This document shows, one piece after another, positions 1 through 6,474 of a DNA stretch of 12,980 bases. Below the pieces are notes generated by a model. That model worked only from the letters and a program-made list of their open reading frames with translations, did not search any database and was not told the DNA's origin. Location: contig JAUYES010000105.1 of the NCBI GenBank assembly GCA_030691225.1, forward strand, positions 1 to 12,980, written 5' to 3'. Position numbers and translations under genes: made by a program. Source of the DNA: Holophaga sp. Lineage in GTDB: Bacteria > Acidobacteriota > Holophagae > Holophagales > Holophagaceae. The first letter of the stretch is position 1. Each line of letters starts with the position of its first letter.

Positions 1-260
1 GAAATGCCGCGCCGATCCCGCACTTCCCCGCGAATGGCTGGCACCGGGGCACGCGTGATGTGCTGATGCTGAGCCCGCTGTTGATAGCGCTCGTGGGAAA
101 AAATTTGCAGCCACACCAGCCGCAACAATATCGCCAAAGCCCACAGGGCCATGGCGCCTAGAATCCAGGGCAAACGCGCTGCGGAAAGATCCTGCGCCTC
201 AGGCTTTCCCAGCAACCGCCGGGGCTGCATGCCACCGTTCAACAAACCCGCAAATGTCAC
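1..260 (-). CDS. ftsI: FtsI/PBP-type peptidoglycan transpeptidase, N-terminal part (cut by window edge)
   Basis: This is the N-terminus of a division-specific penicillin-binding protein (class B PBP), which crosslinks septal peptidoglycan. Translated on the minus strand, it shows a short cytoplasmic segment, one hydrophobic anchor (roughly PWILGAMALWALAILLRLVWL), then a periplasmic start with the family motif IRGEVRDRRGI, matching the RGxIxDRNG box of FtsI/PBP2. The transpeptidase domain lies beyond the edge. It follows ftsL by about 50 bases, as in canonical dcw clusters. The start is uncertain. GTG at 260 has a GGAAGG element close upstream. ATG at 230 (beginning MQPRRLLGK) gives a typical 18-residue cytoplasmic tail but a poor ribosome site. 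The family call is secure; FtsI rather than another class B PBP rests on position after ftsL. Confidence 0.85.
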   Translation of the reverse strand, partial: MTFAGLLNGGMQPRRLLGKPEAQDLSAARLPWILGAMALWALAILLRLVWLQIFSHERYQQRAQHQHITRAPVPAIRGEVRDRRGI

Positions 261-313
261 GCGCCTTCCACTCTGGGGCCACGCGGCCCCCTTTCATCCT
301 AGCCTTAGGACCT

Positions 314-691
314 CTAGTTTTCGAAGGAAGAGACGGGGCGCAATTTGGCCATGCGCTGATCATCAGCAGTGAAGGACCGATGGACGAGGTGGCTCTGGCG
401 CCGGGGCTGCATGCCCGATTCCGTAGCAAAGTTCTGAATGGCCTCATCCCGCTGAAACCGCGAGCGCTCCAGCAGGAGCTTCCGATTGAGCTCTTCTTCG
501 AACTTAATGCGGGCTCGGATATCACTCATCTCGTAGCTCAGGCGGGTTTCCTGGATCTTCAGATAGGCCATGGAAGCCAAGGGCATCGCCAAGGCCAGGG
601 CCAGCAGGATCATGCGCAGGATGCCTTCGCCTTCTACCTGGCGGGCAGGGAGTTGGGGCGTGCGGCGAACAGGGGTCTGAAACGTGTTCAT
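314..691 (-). CDS. ftsL: Cell division protein FtsL-like
   Basis: A 125-residue bitopic membrane protein. A basic cytoplasmic start is followed by one transmembrane helix at about residues 24-43 (ILRMILLALALAMPLASMAY) and a heptad-like coiled coil at about residues 44-85 rich in Glu, Arg and Leu. This is the FtsL layout; FtsL joins the FtsQLB complex that activates septal wall synthesis. FtsL sequences diverge strongly, so the identification rests on size, topology and position between rsmH and a class B PBP gene. Its ATG overlaps the rsmH stop in an ATGA junction, suggesting translational coupling. The C-terminal 35 residues are polar and look unstructured. Confidence 0.8.
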   Translation of the reverse strand: MNTFQTPVRRTPQLPARQVEGEGILRMILLALALAMPLASMAYLKIQETRLSYEMSDIRARIKFEEELNRKLLLERSRFQRDEAIQNFATESGMQPRRQSHLVHRSFTADDQRMAKLRPVSSFEN

Positions 692-1668
692 GGAACCCTC
701 GAAAGTTCGTCTCGCAGGCGCTCGCCAATACGCAGGCGGGCGGAGCGGGAGGGGGGATTGGCACGGACTTCATCCTCGGTAGGGGCGATACCGCCGCCGT
801 AGATGAGCCGGAGATGTTTCGGGATGGGTTGAGGCGCCACACGCCCTGGCCCGTCGTGGATACCTGCGAGACGCCGCAGGGTCTGCTTGACGATGCGATC
901 TTCCAAGCTATGAAAACTGATAACGCCGATACGACCGCCTGGCTTCAGGGCCGCCACGGCCTGTTCGATGGCCTTGCTGAGCCCTTCCAATTCGCCATTG
1001 ACGACGATTCGGATGCCTTGAAAGGTTCGGGTCGCGGGATCAGAAAGGCCTTTACGCTTGGCCGGTTCCCGGGGAATCACGGTGTAGACGGCCTTGGCCA
1101 GATCCTGGGTGGTGTGGAGACGATCCTCGGCCAAGGCCTTCAGGATGGCGCGGGCAATAGGACGAGAAGCTCGCTCTTCACCGTATCTGTAAATGGCATC
1201 GGCCAGGGTTTCTTCGGTCTGCTCCTGAATCCATTCCAGGGCCGTGAGGCCCTTTTCGGTATCCATGCGCATATCCAGCGGCCCGGCTTCCATGAAACTG
1301 AAGCCGCGGGTCTTGTCCTTCAGGTGAAGGGTGGAAATCCCCAAATCCATAAGAACGACATCGAACCCATCTGGAGCCTGCAGGTGACACCAGGCCTGGA
1401 AGCCAGGCTCTTCCCAAACGTCTTCGTAGGTACCAGCCACGATCGTCAAGCGAGCATCCTTGCCCAGGCGCTTCTTGGCCAAGACCCGGGCATGAGGGTC
1501 GCGATCGACTCCCAGGTAGCGCACATTCGGCTCAGCATCGGAAAGAATGGCTTGGGCGTGACCGCCAAGACCAAGGGTCAGATCCAACACGCGCCCCATG
1601 GAGGGCACGGGCAGATTCTCCAACACTTCCTGGAGCAAGACAGGGACATGAACGACATGAGTAGTCAT
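688..1668 (-). CDS. rsmH: 16S rRNA (cytosine-1402-N4)-methyltransferase RsmH
   Basis: A 326-residue SAM-dependent methyltransferase that modifies C1402 in the decoding centre of 16S rRNA (formerly MraW). Family motifs appear in order: HVPVLLQEVL near residue 7, the SAM loop DLTLGLGGH at 29-37, GVDRD at 53-57, MDLGIS at 107-112, GFSF and LDMRMD near 122-136, YGEER at 162-166, RTFQGIRIVVNGEL at 214-227, and ISFHSLEDRIVK at 250-261. Length is normal for the family. The start codon shares one base with the mraZ stop (TGATG), and its own stop overlaps the ftsL start, so the three genes form one tightly coupled operon. No missing residues were seen. Confidence 0.97.
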   Translation of the reverse strand: MTTHVVHVPVLLQEVLENLPVPSMGRVLDLTLGLGGHAQAILSDAEPNVRYLGVDRDPHARVLAKKRLGKDARLTIVAGTYEDVWEEPGFQAWCHLQAPDGFDVVLMDLGISTLHLKDKTRGFSFMEAGPLDMRMDTEKGLTALEWIQEQTEETLADAIYRYGEERASRPIARAILKALAEDRLHTTQDLAKAVYTVIPREPAKRKGLSDPATRTFQGIRIVVNGELEGLSKAIEQAVAALKPGGRIGVISFHSLEDRIVKQTLRRLAGIHDGPGRVAPQPIPKHLRLIYGGGIAPTEDEVRANPPSRSARLRIGERLRDELSRVP

Positions 1669-2132
1669 CAGATCCCCAAATCCGCGAGCTGGGCCAGATC
1701 CTCAGTCGTAAGAGGTTCTGCCGCCATACGGCGCTCGAAGTGGCCACGGTTCCAAACGGCCAGGTGATCCAATTGGCCCAAAATGGCCACTTCCCCCGTC
1801 AACTGGGCGGCTTCGCGCAGGATGGGAGGAATGACAAAACGCCCCTGGGCGTCGGGCTCCACCTCACTGCCGTAATAAGCGGTGAATTCCAGAAGCTTGC
1901 GACGGGCCGGATTGGTGCTGGGTAGCTGGGCTAGGCGGGCCTCGAAGGCTTCCCAGACAGGCATGGGGTAGAGGCGAGCGCTCTTGCCATCCAGAGAGGT
2001 CAAGTAATGACGGACATTCCCCTGCCCATCGCCTTTGGCGAGGGAGTCGAGATCGGCTTTGAAGGTGGTGGGGAGCTTGAGGCGCCCTTTTTCATCCACC
2101 GTCGCCGGAGAATTTCCGCGGAGACGAAGCAA
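1668..2132 (-). CDS. mraZ: Transcriptional regulator MraZ
   Basis: A 154-residue protein with two SpoVT/AbrB-like halves. The first carries NSPATVDEKGRLKLP (residues 7-21), the second DAQGRFVIPPILREAA in the C-terminal half. MraZ forms ring oligomers and regulates its own dcw operon by binding tandem repeats upstream of mraZ; such repeats are present here. The start is TTG at 2132. An in-frame stop lies a few codons upstream, and GAAAGG sits 8 bases before the TTG, so TTG is the best start. It is the first gene of the minus-strand cluster and overlaps rsmH by one base. Confidence 0.95.
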   Translation of the reverse strand: MLRLRGNSPATVDEKGRLKLPTTFKADLDSLAKGDGQGNVRHYLTSLDGKSARLYPMPVWEAFEARLAQLPSTNPARRKLLEFTAYYGSEVEPDAQGRFVIPPILREAAQLTGEVAILGQLDHLAVWNRGHFERRMAAEPLTTEDLAQLADLGI

Positions 2133-2181
2133 CTGTGATGCCTTTCAACTTGGAACCTCGGCGATACTGATGATTCGATTT

Positions 2182-2231
2182 AGACCACTTTCAGCCAAAT
2201 CAATCCACTTTGTGCCACTGATGTCCACTTA
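2182..2231 (-). promoter_or_regulatory. Five tandem 10-bp MraZ boxes upstream of mraZ
   Basis: Read on the minus strand, this is an uninterrupted array of five decamers: TAAGTGGACA, TCAGTGGCAC, AAAGTGGATT, GATTTGGCTG and AAAGTGGTCT. Four carry AGTGG and the fourth is degenerate (TTTGG). A strict 10-base period matches the known mode of MraZ binding, one repeat per helical turn, and the AAAGTGG core resembles MraZ boxes described elsewhere. The array ends 49 bases before the TTG start, directly after the proposed -10 element, a position suited to autoregulation. Confidence 0.85.
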
Positions 2232-2233
2232 CA

Positions 2234-2261
2234 AGTGTAGAAATGCATCTTTTGTTCACAA
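2234..2261 (-). promoter_or_regulatory. Probable sigma-70 promoter of the mraZ operon
   Basis: On the minus strand TTGTGA (2261-2256) and TACACT (2239-2234) are separated by 16 bases and match -35 and -10 elements reasonably. Transcription would start near 2227, inside the first MraZ box. No start site data exist, so this is a sequence-based proposal. Confidence 0.5.
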
Positions 2262-2369
2262 GCCAAAACAAAAGCGAATTTGTCAGTTCTCACCCGCGAG
2301 TCTCTGCTTCTCACGCGAATGAGCCTTTTCATTAGCCTTGGGCCCTTGAAGGCCATCAAAAAAGCAGTT

Positions 2370-2383
2370 TGGGCATATTTTTA
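2370..2383. promoter_or_regulatory. Half-match to the shared TGRGCAT-ATGYYCA operator
   Basis: The sequence TGGGCATATTTTTA carries one perfect half-site (TGGGCAT), but the second half is degenerate. It lies about 200 bases before the DUF134 gene. On its own it is weak; it is listed because full matches occur at 4552, 6186, 6452 and 9206. Confidence 0.25.
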
Positions 2384-2562
2384 CTTAGTGAATTTTTCGC
2401 TTTTTAAAAATATTTCCCGCTGAGGTGACCCGACACCTCCCGATTTAGGACATCCGCACCATAACTCTCACTGGCGATTGCCCACGATCGGGATGCCCCC
2501 TTGGTGGTTTTGCATCGACCTTTCGGATCTCTTGCGGTTTCAGTGCCCTCTAGCTGAAACTG

Positions 2563-2576
2563 GGATCGGAGGATCC
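2563..2576 (+). promoter_or_regulatory. Hairpin enclosing the ribosome binding site of the DUF134 gene
   Basis: GGATC-GGAG-GATCC forms a perfect 5-bp stem whose 4-base loop is the core of the Shine-Dalgarno sequence GGAGGA (2568-2573), just before the TTG start at 2578. A 7-bp hairpin (2537-2543 with 2554-2560) lies immediately upstream. This could limit translation or be a protein-binding site; the stem is short, so the role is speculative. Confidence 0.4.
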
Positions 2577-2577
2577 G

Positions 2578-2985
2578 TTGGCGCGACGCCCCTGCTGTAA
2601 GCGTGTTGAAGAAATGCCTGGTGTGAACTATTTCAAGCCCAGGGCAGTTCCTCTGTCCGCCTTGGAAGAAGTCACCCTGTCCATTGAGGAGTTGGAGGCA
2701 CTCCGGTTGGCCCACAAAGAAGGGCTTTATCAACTGGAAGCATCCGAGCGCATGGGAGTCTCCCGTGCGACCTTTGGCCGAGTCCTGGACGCAGCCCATC
2801 GAAAAGTCACAACAGCCTTGGTGGATGGTTGCGCCCTGCGAATTGAAGGCGGCTCATTCTGCATGGTAGGGCCGGGACTTTGTGAACGCTGCCCGGCCAA
2901 ACTCACTGGCGACAGCATTGGAACGGAATCCGTTTGCGACCACTGCCCAATCCGGAGCAAGCGCGCCGACAGCATCCAACCCTGA
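2578..2985 (+). CDS. DUF134-family helix-turn-helix protein with cysteine-rich tail
   Basis: A 135-residue predicted DNA-binding protein of the DUF134 (UPF0251) family. The family start MARRPxCKRV is followed by PxxxYFKPRAVPLSALEEVTLSIEELEALRLAH and a sigma-70 region-4-like HTH at about residues 36-78 (LEASERMGVSRATFGRVLDAAHRKV). The tail has CERC (102-105) and CDHC (120-123) plus Cys 85 and 95, suggesting a zinc or Fe-S site. Start is TTG at 2578, chosen because it gives the family N-terminus and has GGAGGA four bases upstream. The gene is alone on its strand and ends at a strong terminator. From general knowledge, DUF134 genes often sit near NifX-family and Mrp/MinD ATPase genes; such genes begin 6 kb downstream. 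A regulatory role is inferred; ligand and targets are unknown. Confidence 0.88.
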   Translation: MARRPCCKRVEEMPGVNYFKPRAVPLSALEEVTLSIEELEALRLAHKEGLYQLEASERMGVSRATFGRVLDAAHRKVTTALVDGCALRIEGGSFCMVGPGLCERCPAKLTGDSIGTESVCDHCPIRSKRADSIQP

Positions 2986-3013
2986 GCCATTTGATCGAAG
3001 CCTTTAGATGGAA

Positions 3014-3041
3014 AAAGGGCCCTCGCGATTGAGGGCCCTTT
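3014..3041. terminator. Bidirectional intrinsic terminator between convergent genes
   Basis: A perfect 11-bp stem, AAAGGGCCCTC paired with GAGGGCCCTTT, with a 6-base loop GCGATT. On the minus strand the stem is followed by a T tract (from the A run at 3012-3016), making it a good terminator for the octaheme gene. On the plus strand it ends the DUF134 gene with a shorter TTT. Confidence 0.9.
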
Positions 3042-3063
3042 GGCAAGAATCAGCCAAAAGCTA

Positions 3064-4482
3064 CTACCTTTTGGGTCCCTTGCGCGGATCTCCCGGATAG
3101 CCCAGAGCCTTCCAGTCCAGAACACTGGCAGCGCTGTGGCAATCTCCGCATTTTAGGGCCTGGCCCTTCGGAACCACCATGTGGTTCACCTTCCAGAACA
3201 TCTTGGTGTCCGTAAAGGCGACCTTGCCTGTAAAAGGAAGTCCTGCTTCCTTCATGCCGTCAGCGGAGGCCTTGACCCAGTCGAAGTGGTTCCAATAACC
3301 GCCGAAGAGCTTGGCGGAGATAAGCATATTGCTCCCGGTATCGTAGGGTTGGCGGCCTTGCATCACCTTGAAGGGAGTGAGCTTCGCGGACTTGTCGGCC
3401 CGTTCGCCCTTGGGACGGTTCAGGTAGGTCACCTGACCGGGCTTCATAAGATCGCCCAACAGGTAGCGGTCCACAGAGCCGTTGAACCAGAGGTAGGTGG
3501 GACGCACATCCTTTGACCACCGGAAATCACCCTTCATCTTGTCGTACAGGGGCATACCATTGGCATCCTTGCCCACCGGTTGATCCTTACCCGCCGTTGA
3601 CCAATCCCACCAAACCTTGGTCGGCAGATCCCGTGAGAAGGTGGGAATGTGGCAGGTTTGACAGGCCACCCGCTCCATGTGCTTGTTCAGCATGGGGTTC
3701 TTCTTGTGGGGAGCGCCAGCATGGCAGGTGCTGCAATCCAGGATTTGACCACCGCCACTGACCGAAACAGAGAGGGCCTTGCCGGGAATTTGGTGACGCT
3801 CGCTCTTGTGGCAAGCGGTGCAGGACATGTTCGGGCCAGCCGCAGCCATATGGACATCTCGCTCCCGAGAGGGCTTGAGCAGGGAACTGTCGAGGTCGCC
3901 ATGTTTGACATGGTCCCCACCGCCGCCATAGAAGTGGCAGGAACCACAGGTCGCCCGACTGGTCTTACCCACCTTTTTGGCAATGGAATCAAGATCGATA
4001 GCCTTCATCAGTTTGCCAGACCCCTTTGGCCATTCCATATCCTGCAGCACGGGGTTGCCTGCAGCCGTAGGGAACTTCTTGTAGGTTCCGGTTGTGTCGT
4101 GGCAAACAAGGCAGTCGATGTTTTCGGCCTTGGAGAAATCGAAGGAAGCATCCTTCCAGCCGTAGCCAGCATGACAACTCGTGCAGCGGGCATAGTTGGA
4201 AGGCAAGGCAAGGCAGAAGTTGTTAATCGCATTTTTCTTGCCCAGATCCATATCTTTGCCGTTGACCTTCTGGCGCGAGGACCAATTCCAGTGAACCGTC
4301 TTCATAAAGTCGTCGGCATGACCTTGATGGCACTCGAGGCAGGCCTTGGTCACCTCCGGGCCTGAGCGGAAGGGCCCGTTAACAAGGCTGGTATGGTCTT
4401 GTCCACTCTGGCCCCAGAGCAGCGGTCCAGCCAGCAGGGCGAGGCCGACAAGGGCCCGTTGAAAGGCTTTCAGCAAACACAT
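3064..4482 (-). CDS. Octaheme c-type cytochrome, tetrathionate reductase (Otr) family
   Basis: A 472-residue exported multiheme cytochrome. A signal peptide (MCLLKAFQRALVGLALLAGPLLWGQ) precedes eight CXXCH heme sites at residues 48-52 (CLECH), 100-104 (CTSCH), 124-128 (CLVCH), 179-183 (CGSCH), 221-225 (CTACH), 250-254 (CSTCH), 274-278 (CQTCH) and 445-449 (CGDCH). Seven hemes in the first 280 residues, a heme-free stretch of about 165 residues and one C-terminal heme match the octaheme tetrathionate reductase family. The Shewanella member can reduce tetrathionate, nitrite and hydroxylamine in vitro; the physiological substrate is usually unclear. The ATG at 4482 is chosen over an upstream one (4575) because it has GGAGGAT just before it and starts a clean signal peptide. 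It has its own promoter-like region containing the shared operator. Confidence 0.9.
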   Translation of the reverse strand: MCLLKAFQRALVGLALLAGPLLWGQSGQDHTSLVNGPFRSGPEVTKACLECHQGHADDFMKTVHWNWSSRQKVNGKDMDLGKKNAINNFCLALPSNYARCTSCHAGYGWKDASFDFSKAENIDCLVCHDTTGTYKKFPTAAGNPVLQDMEWPKGSGKLMKAIDLDSIAKKVGKTSRATCGSCHFYGGGGDHVKHGDLDSSLLKPSRERDVHMAAAGPNMSCTACHKSERHQIPGKALSVSVSGGGQILDCSTCHAGAPHKKNPMLNKHMERVACQTCHIPTFSRDLPTKVWWDWSTAGKDQPVGKDANGMPLYDKMKGDFRWSKDVRPTYLWFNGSVDRYLLGDLMKPGQVTYLNRPKGERADKSAKLTPFKVMQGRQPYDTGSNMLISAKLFGGYWNHFDWVKASADGMKEAGLPFTGKVAFTDTKMFWKVNHMVVPKGQALKCGDCHSAASVLDWKALGYPGDPRKGPKR

Positions 4483-4551
4483 GTATCCTCCAGAAAGGAG
4501 CAGGATTGGGGTGATCCGGGAACTAAGAGGAGCAGAGCGACTACAACAAAA

Positions 4552-4575
4552 TGAGCTTATGCCCACAAATGTCAA
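4552..4575 (-). promoter_or_regulatory. Promoter/operator of the octaheme cytochrome gene (shared motif site 1)
   Basis: On the minus strand a perfect -35 hexamer TTGACA (4575-4570) is followed by TTTG and the 14-base inverted repeat TGGGCATAAGCTCA (4565-4552). The same arrangement occurs before the NifX-like gene at 9196-9219: TTGACT, ATTG, TGAGCATATGCCCA. Over 26 aligned bases the two sites share 21. The -10 element is unclear (ATTTTG or CATTTT). The operator lies where the -35/-10 spacer would be, a common position for repressor or MerR-type control. Confidence 0.6.
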
Positions 4576-4577
4576 TC

Positions 4578-5849
4578 TCAGTAATCCCCCGCTCGACCAT
4601 TTAGTTTGCTCTGCATGATCCTCAGGATTTCAGCATCCACACCCGCCATGCCATGCTGGGCAAGGCGACCCAAGTTGGCCAGGGAGCTTTCCCCGTTTTC
4701 ACCTACGATTCCGTCCGTGGCCGGGATTCCAATTCCTGCCAGAGCCAGATTCGCAGATCGAAAAGCAGCATCAACCCCGGTCATCGTTTTCATGGCACAC
4801 CCAATCTTTGCGCCGTCGCAGATCATACCGGCGACATTTCCCACCATATTTGAGACGGCTAAACCCACCTGATCGGCGTTTCCACCCTCCAAGTGCACAA
4901 GGGCAGAGGCAACGCCAATGCCAGCGGCATTAGCCGCACCACAAATGGCAGATAAGGTGCCCAAGTGCCAAGTGGCAGCCGTTGTCATGAGGCAAGCAAA
5001 CGCGAGAGCCTCCTCAATTTTGTCTTCAGGGTGCCCCGATTCTCGGCCCCAAAGGCTCACAGGAACCGCAACGGTAATGCCTTTGTTGCCTGAACCGGCT
5101 AAGGTCATCACCGTCAGGGATTCCCCCGACATGCGGGCAAAGACTCCGGCGCTAACAAGGCGAGAAAGGCGCGTCTGTGAATCCTGTCCCGCCGGGGCGA
5201 CGAAGCCAGAAGGTAACCGCGACAATCCGTGGCGAGCAATTGCCAGGTTAAGAGTCACTCCCTCCTGGAGTCGCTTCCGGTCCTCTGAATTCAACATCTT
5301 GGCGAGGTCCATCAGATCCTTTATCGAGCTCGCTGCCACTTGCTGACGCAGCGAAGGACCCTCCTGCGCCCGGGAACTTGTTTCTGCGCCGCCAACCAAA
5401 TGGCCATCCTTTTCCAGGCGGGCCAGATGGGAATGTTCTCGTTCCAAAGCGGCCCGGCCGACACCCCTTTCCCTAACAACAGTCACGTCCACCATCAGGC
5501 AACTCTGCTGAGCATCCACCTCCACATGGACCCCATGCTGCTCCAAAAGCCTTTTAGCGGTTTCGATCAAGGCGGGATTTGTTCCCTCGAAACTTCGCAA
5601 TCCAAGGGAAGCATCCGGCAGGTGCGCTCCCAAGGCCAGAGCCCAAAGAATCCCAGTGGCGCGATCCGAATTTGGAAGCCCGACGGCATAACAGTTTTTG
5701 TAGGTGCGGGGGTCACACACCAGACGGATTTGGCGGACCTGACCACCACCCTGCTCAGCAGCCAGTGCTGCGGCCCAGGCAACGGCAGCAGGCTCAGTGC
5801 AACCAAGCGCGGGCTTCCATTCCGCCGCGAGAAAATCGGTCATGCGCAT
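4578..5849 (-). CDS. cyuA: L-cysteine desulfidase, CyuA/UPF0597 family (Fe-S dependent)
   Basis: A 423-residue enzyme of the L-serine dehydratase-alpha/L-cysteine desulfidase family (YhaM/CyuA), which breaks cysteine into H2S, ammonia and pyruvate using a [4Fe-4S] cluster. Signature motifs are present: KPALGCTEPAAVA with Cys17, AGSGNKGITVAVPV (251-264), ICGAANAAGIGVA with Cys303, and MICDGAKIGCAMK with Cys344 and Cys351. These supply the three cluster cysteines expected for the family. The first ATG (5849) is chosen because GGGGAG lies about 7 bases upstream; the second ATG two codons later is too far. The downstream octaheme gene begins about 95 bases after the stop on the same strand. UPF0597 members vary in substrate, so serine or related amino acids remain possible. 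Confidence 0.9.
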   Translation of the reverse strand: MRMTDFLAAEWKPALGCTEPAAVAWAAALAAEQGGGQVRQIRLVCDPRTYKNCYAVGLPNSDRATGILWALALGAHLPDASLGLRSFEGTNPALIETAKRLLEQHGVHVEVDAQQSCLMVDVTVVRERGVGRAALEREHSHLARLEKDGHLVGGAETSSRAQEGPSLRQQVAASSIKDLMDLAKMLNSEDRKRLQEGVTLNLAIARHGLSRLPSGFVAPAGQDSQTRLSRLVSAGVFARMSGESLTVMTLAGSGNKGITVAVPVSLWGRESGHPEDKIEEALAFACLMTTAATWHLGTLSAICGAANAAGIGVASALVHLEGGNADQVGLAVSNMVGNVAGMICDGAKIGCAMKTMTGVDAAFRSANLALAGIGIPATDGIVGENGESSLANLGRLAQHGMAGVDAEILRIMQSKLNGRAGDY

Positions 5850-6052
5850 GGTGTCACTCCCCAGTTAGCCAAATGCCTATTCGCCATCATCCTGCTGCAT
5901 TGTGGCTTCGCATGCCAGCGGCGCCGAGTGAATGTCACATTACGAGATATAACCTCAATAGGATCAGCCATGGTTCGCGAATGAAACGCAGGGGCCCCGT
6001 TGGCGCCACCTGCACCGCCACCGATTACAACAATGCAGCAGGAACGGGACAT
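5840..6052 (-). pseudogene. Small ORF resembling a truncated FAD-binding start of a sulfide dehydrogenase-like flavoprotein
   Basis: A 70-residue reading frame just upstream of the cysteine desulfidase, overlapping its start by 10 bases. It begins MSRSCCIVVIGGGAGGANG, a near-perfect dinucleotide-binding loop (GxGxxG). It continues ADPIEVISRNVTFT, which resembles the second strand of flavocytochrome c sulfide dehydrogenase and sulfide:quinone reductase (pattern DPxIEVTLIERNPxYT). The ATG at 6052 has AAAGGA four bases upstream. The rest does not resemble a flavoprotein, and the frame is far too short for one (about 400 residues), so it may be a decayed remnant. It could instead be a short cysteine-containing leader peptide (four Cys codons, two adjacent), or chance. 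No function is claimed. Confidence 0.35.
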
Positions 6053-6185
6053 CGAATCCTTTCTTCTGAGCAAAAAACGAATGCTCAACCTTTTTGCCAA
6101 TATAACCATTCAAGCGAAATTCAATAACTATGGCAAGGAAATGCGTGGGAGTCGCTCACGACACATGCGATTGTCCTCACGTTTA

Positions 6186-6199
6186 AGATCATATGCTCA
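6186..6199. promoter_or_regulatory. Shared operator motif site 2
   Basis: The plus strand reads AGATCATATGCTCA; its complement TGAGCATATGATCT has a perfect left half (TGAGCAT). The inner 12 bases GATCATATGCTC differ from a perfect palindrome at one position. It lies midway between the two divergent genes, about 340 bases from each. ATAGTTTGC follows at 6211-6219, as it does after site 3. Confidence 0.5.
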
Positions 6200-6451
6200 C
6201 CATTATGAAAATAGTTTGCACGGAGGATCCGACTAGACCCATCCATCCCCTAACGATTCTGGATTCTGAAAACAGGCTCCAAATGAATGCAAAATCCCAC
6301 ACAATCAACCCAGACGCCTTTGCCTAGTCGCAAAGCGGAATGATGCGAGCCAATGCCCGCAGTCGCATCTACGAAATTCAAAGTAATTGAGGAGCCAGAT
6401 TCAGAGGCATCGAAAAATCCGCTGACCGGATGGATTCCAAACAATATTTTT

Positions 6452-6465
6452 TGGTCATATGCTCA
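6452..6465. promoter_or_regulatory. Shared operator motif site 3, upstream of the cysteine synthase-like gene
   Basis: The plus strand reads TGGTCATATGCTCA; its complement TGAGCATATGACCA differs by one base from the site before the NifX-like gene. It lies 10 to 23 bases before a good -10 hexamer, TAAAAT (6475-6480), so a bound protein would cover the -35 area of this promoter. Confidence 0.6.
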
Positions 6466-6474
6466 ATAGTTTGC

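Larger units (their letters stand above)
2133..2577. other. Divergent intergenic region between mraZ and the DUF134 gene
   Basis: About 445 bases of AT-rich sequence between two divergent genes, with no convincing gene inside. It holds the mraZ promoter and MraZ boxes (2182-2261) and a half-match to the window's shared operator (2370-2383). It also holds an AT-rich block at 2375-2413 and hairpins: GAGGTG/CACCTC at 2422-2439 (6-base loop) and GTTTCAG/CTGAAAC at 2537-2560. Two imperfect copies of TCTCACCCGCGA occur near 2287 and 2309. No tRNA or known riboswitch was recognised. Confidence 0.6.

Noticed and set aside
814..1767. Long plus-strand ORF opposite rsmH
   Set aside because: It is the antisense shadow of rsmH, whose family motifs are unmistakable on the other strand.
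3321..3336. AAGCATATTGCTC inside the octaheme gene, similar to the shared operator
   Set aside because: It has an extra base between the half-sites and lies inside coding sequence, so it is more likely chance.
3649..4365. 238-residue plus-strand ORF opposite the octaheme cytochrome gene
   Set aside because: Antisense shadow; the minus-strand frame has eight heme motifs and a signal peptide.
5928..5938. GTGAATGTCAC palindrome as a CRP/FNR-type site
   Set aside because: The spacer is 3 bases in place of the 6 (CRP) or 4 (FNR) expected, and it lies within the small ORF.
6078..6088. ATGCTCA half-site in the long intergenic region
   Set aside because: Only one half matches; the other half (ACGA side) has no similarity to TGRGCAT.
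6000..6236. 78-residue plus-strand ORF antisense to the flavoprotein-like fragment
   Set aside because: Low-complexity proline start, no known motif, and composition unlike neighbouring genes.
6250..6444. 64-residue minus-strand ORF in the divergent region
   Set aside because: No recognisable motifs, no good ribosome site seen and no family resemblance; most likely random.
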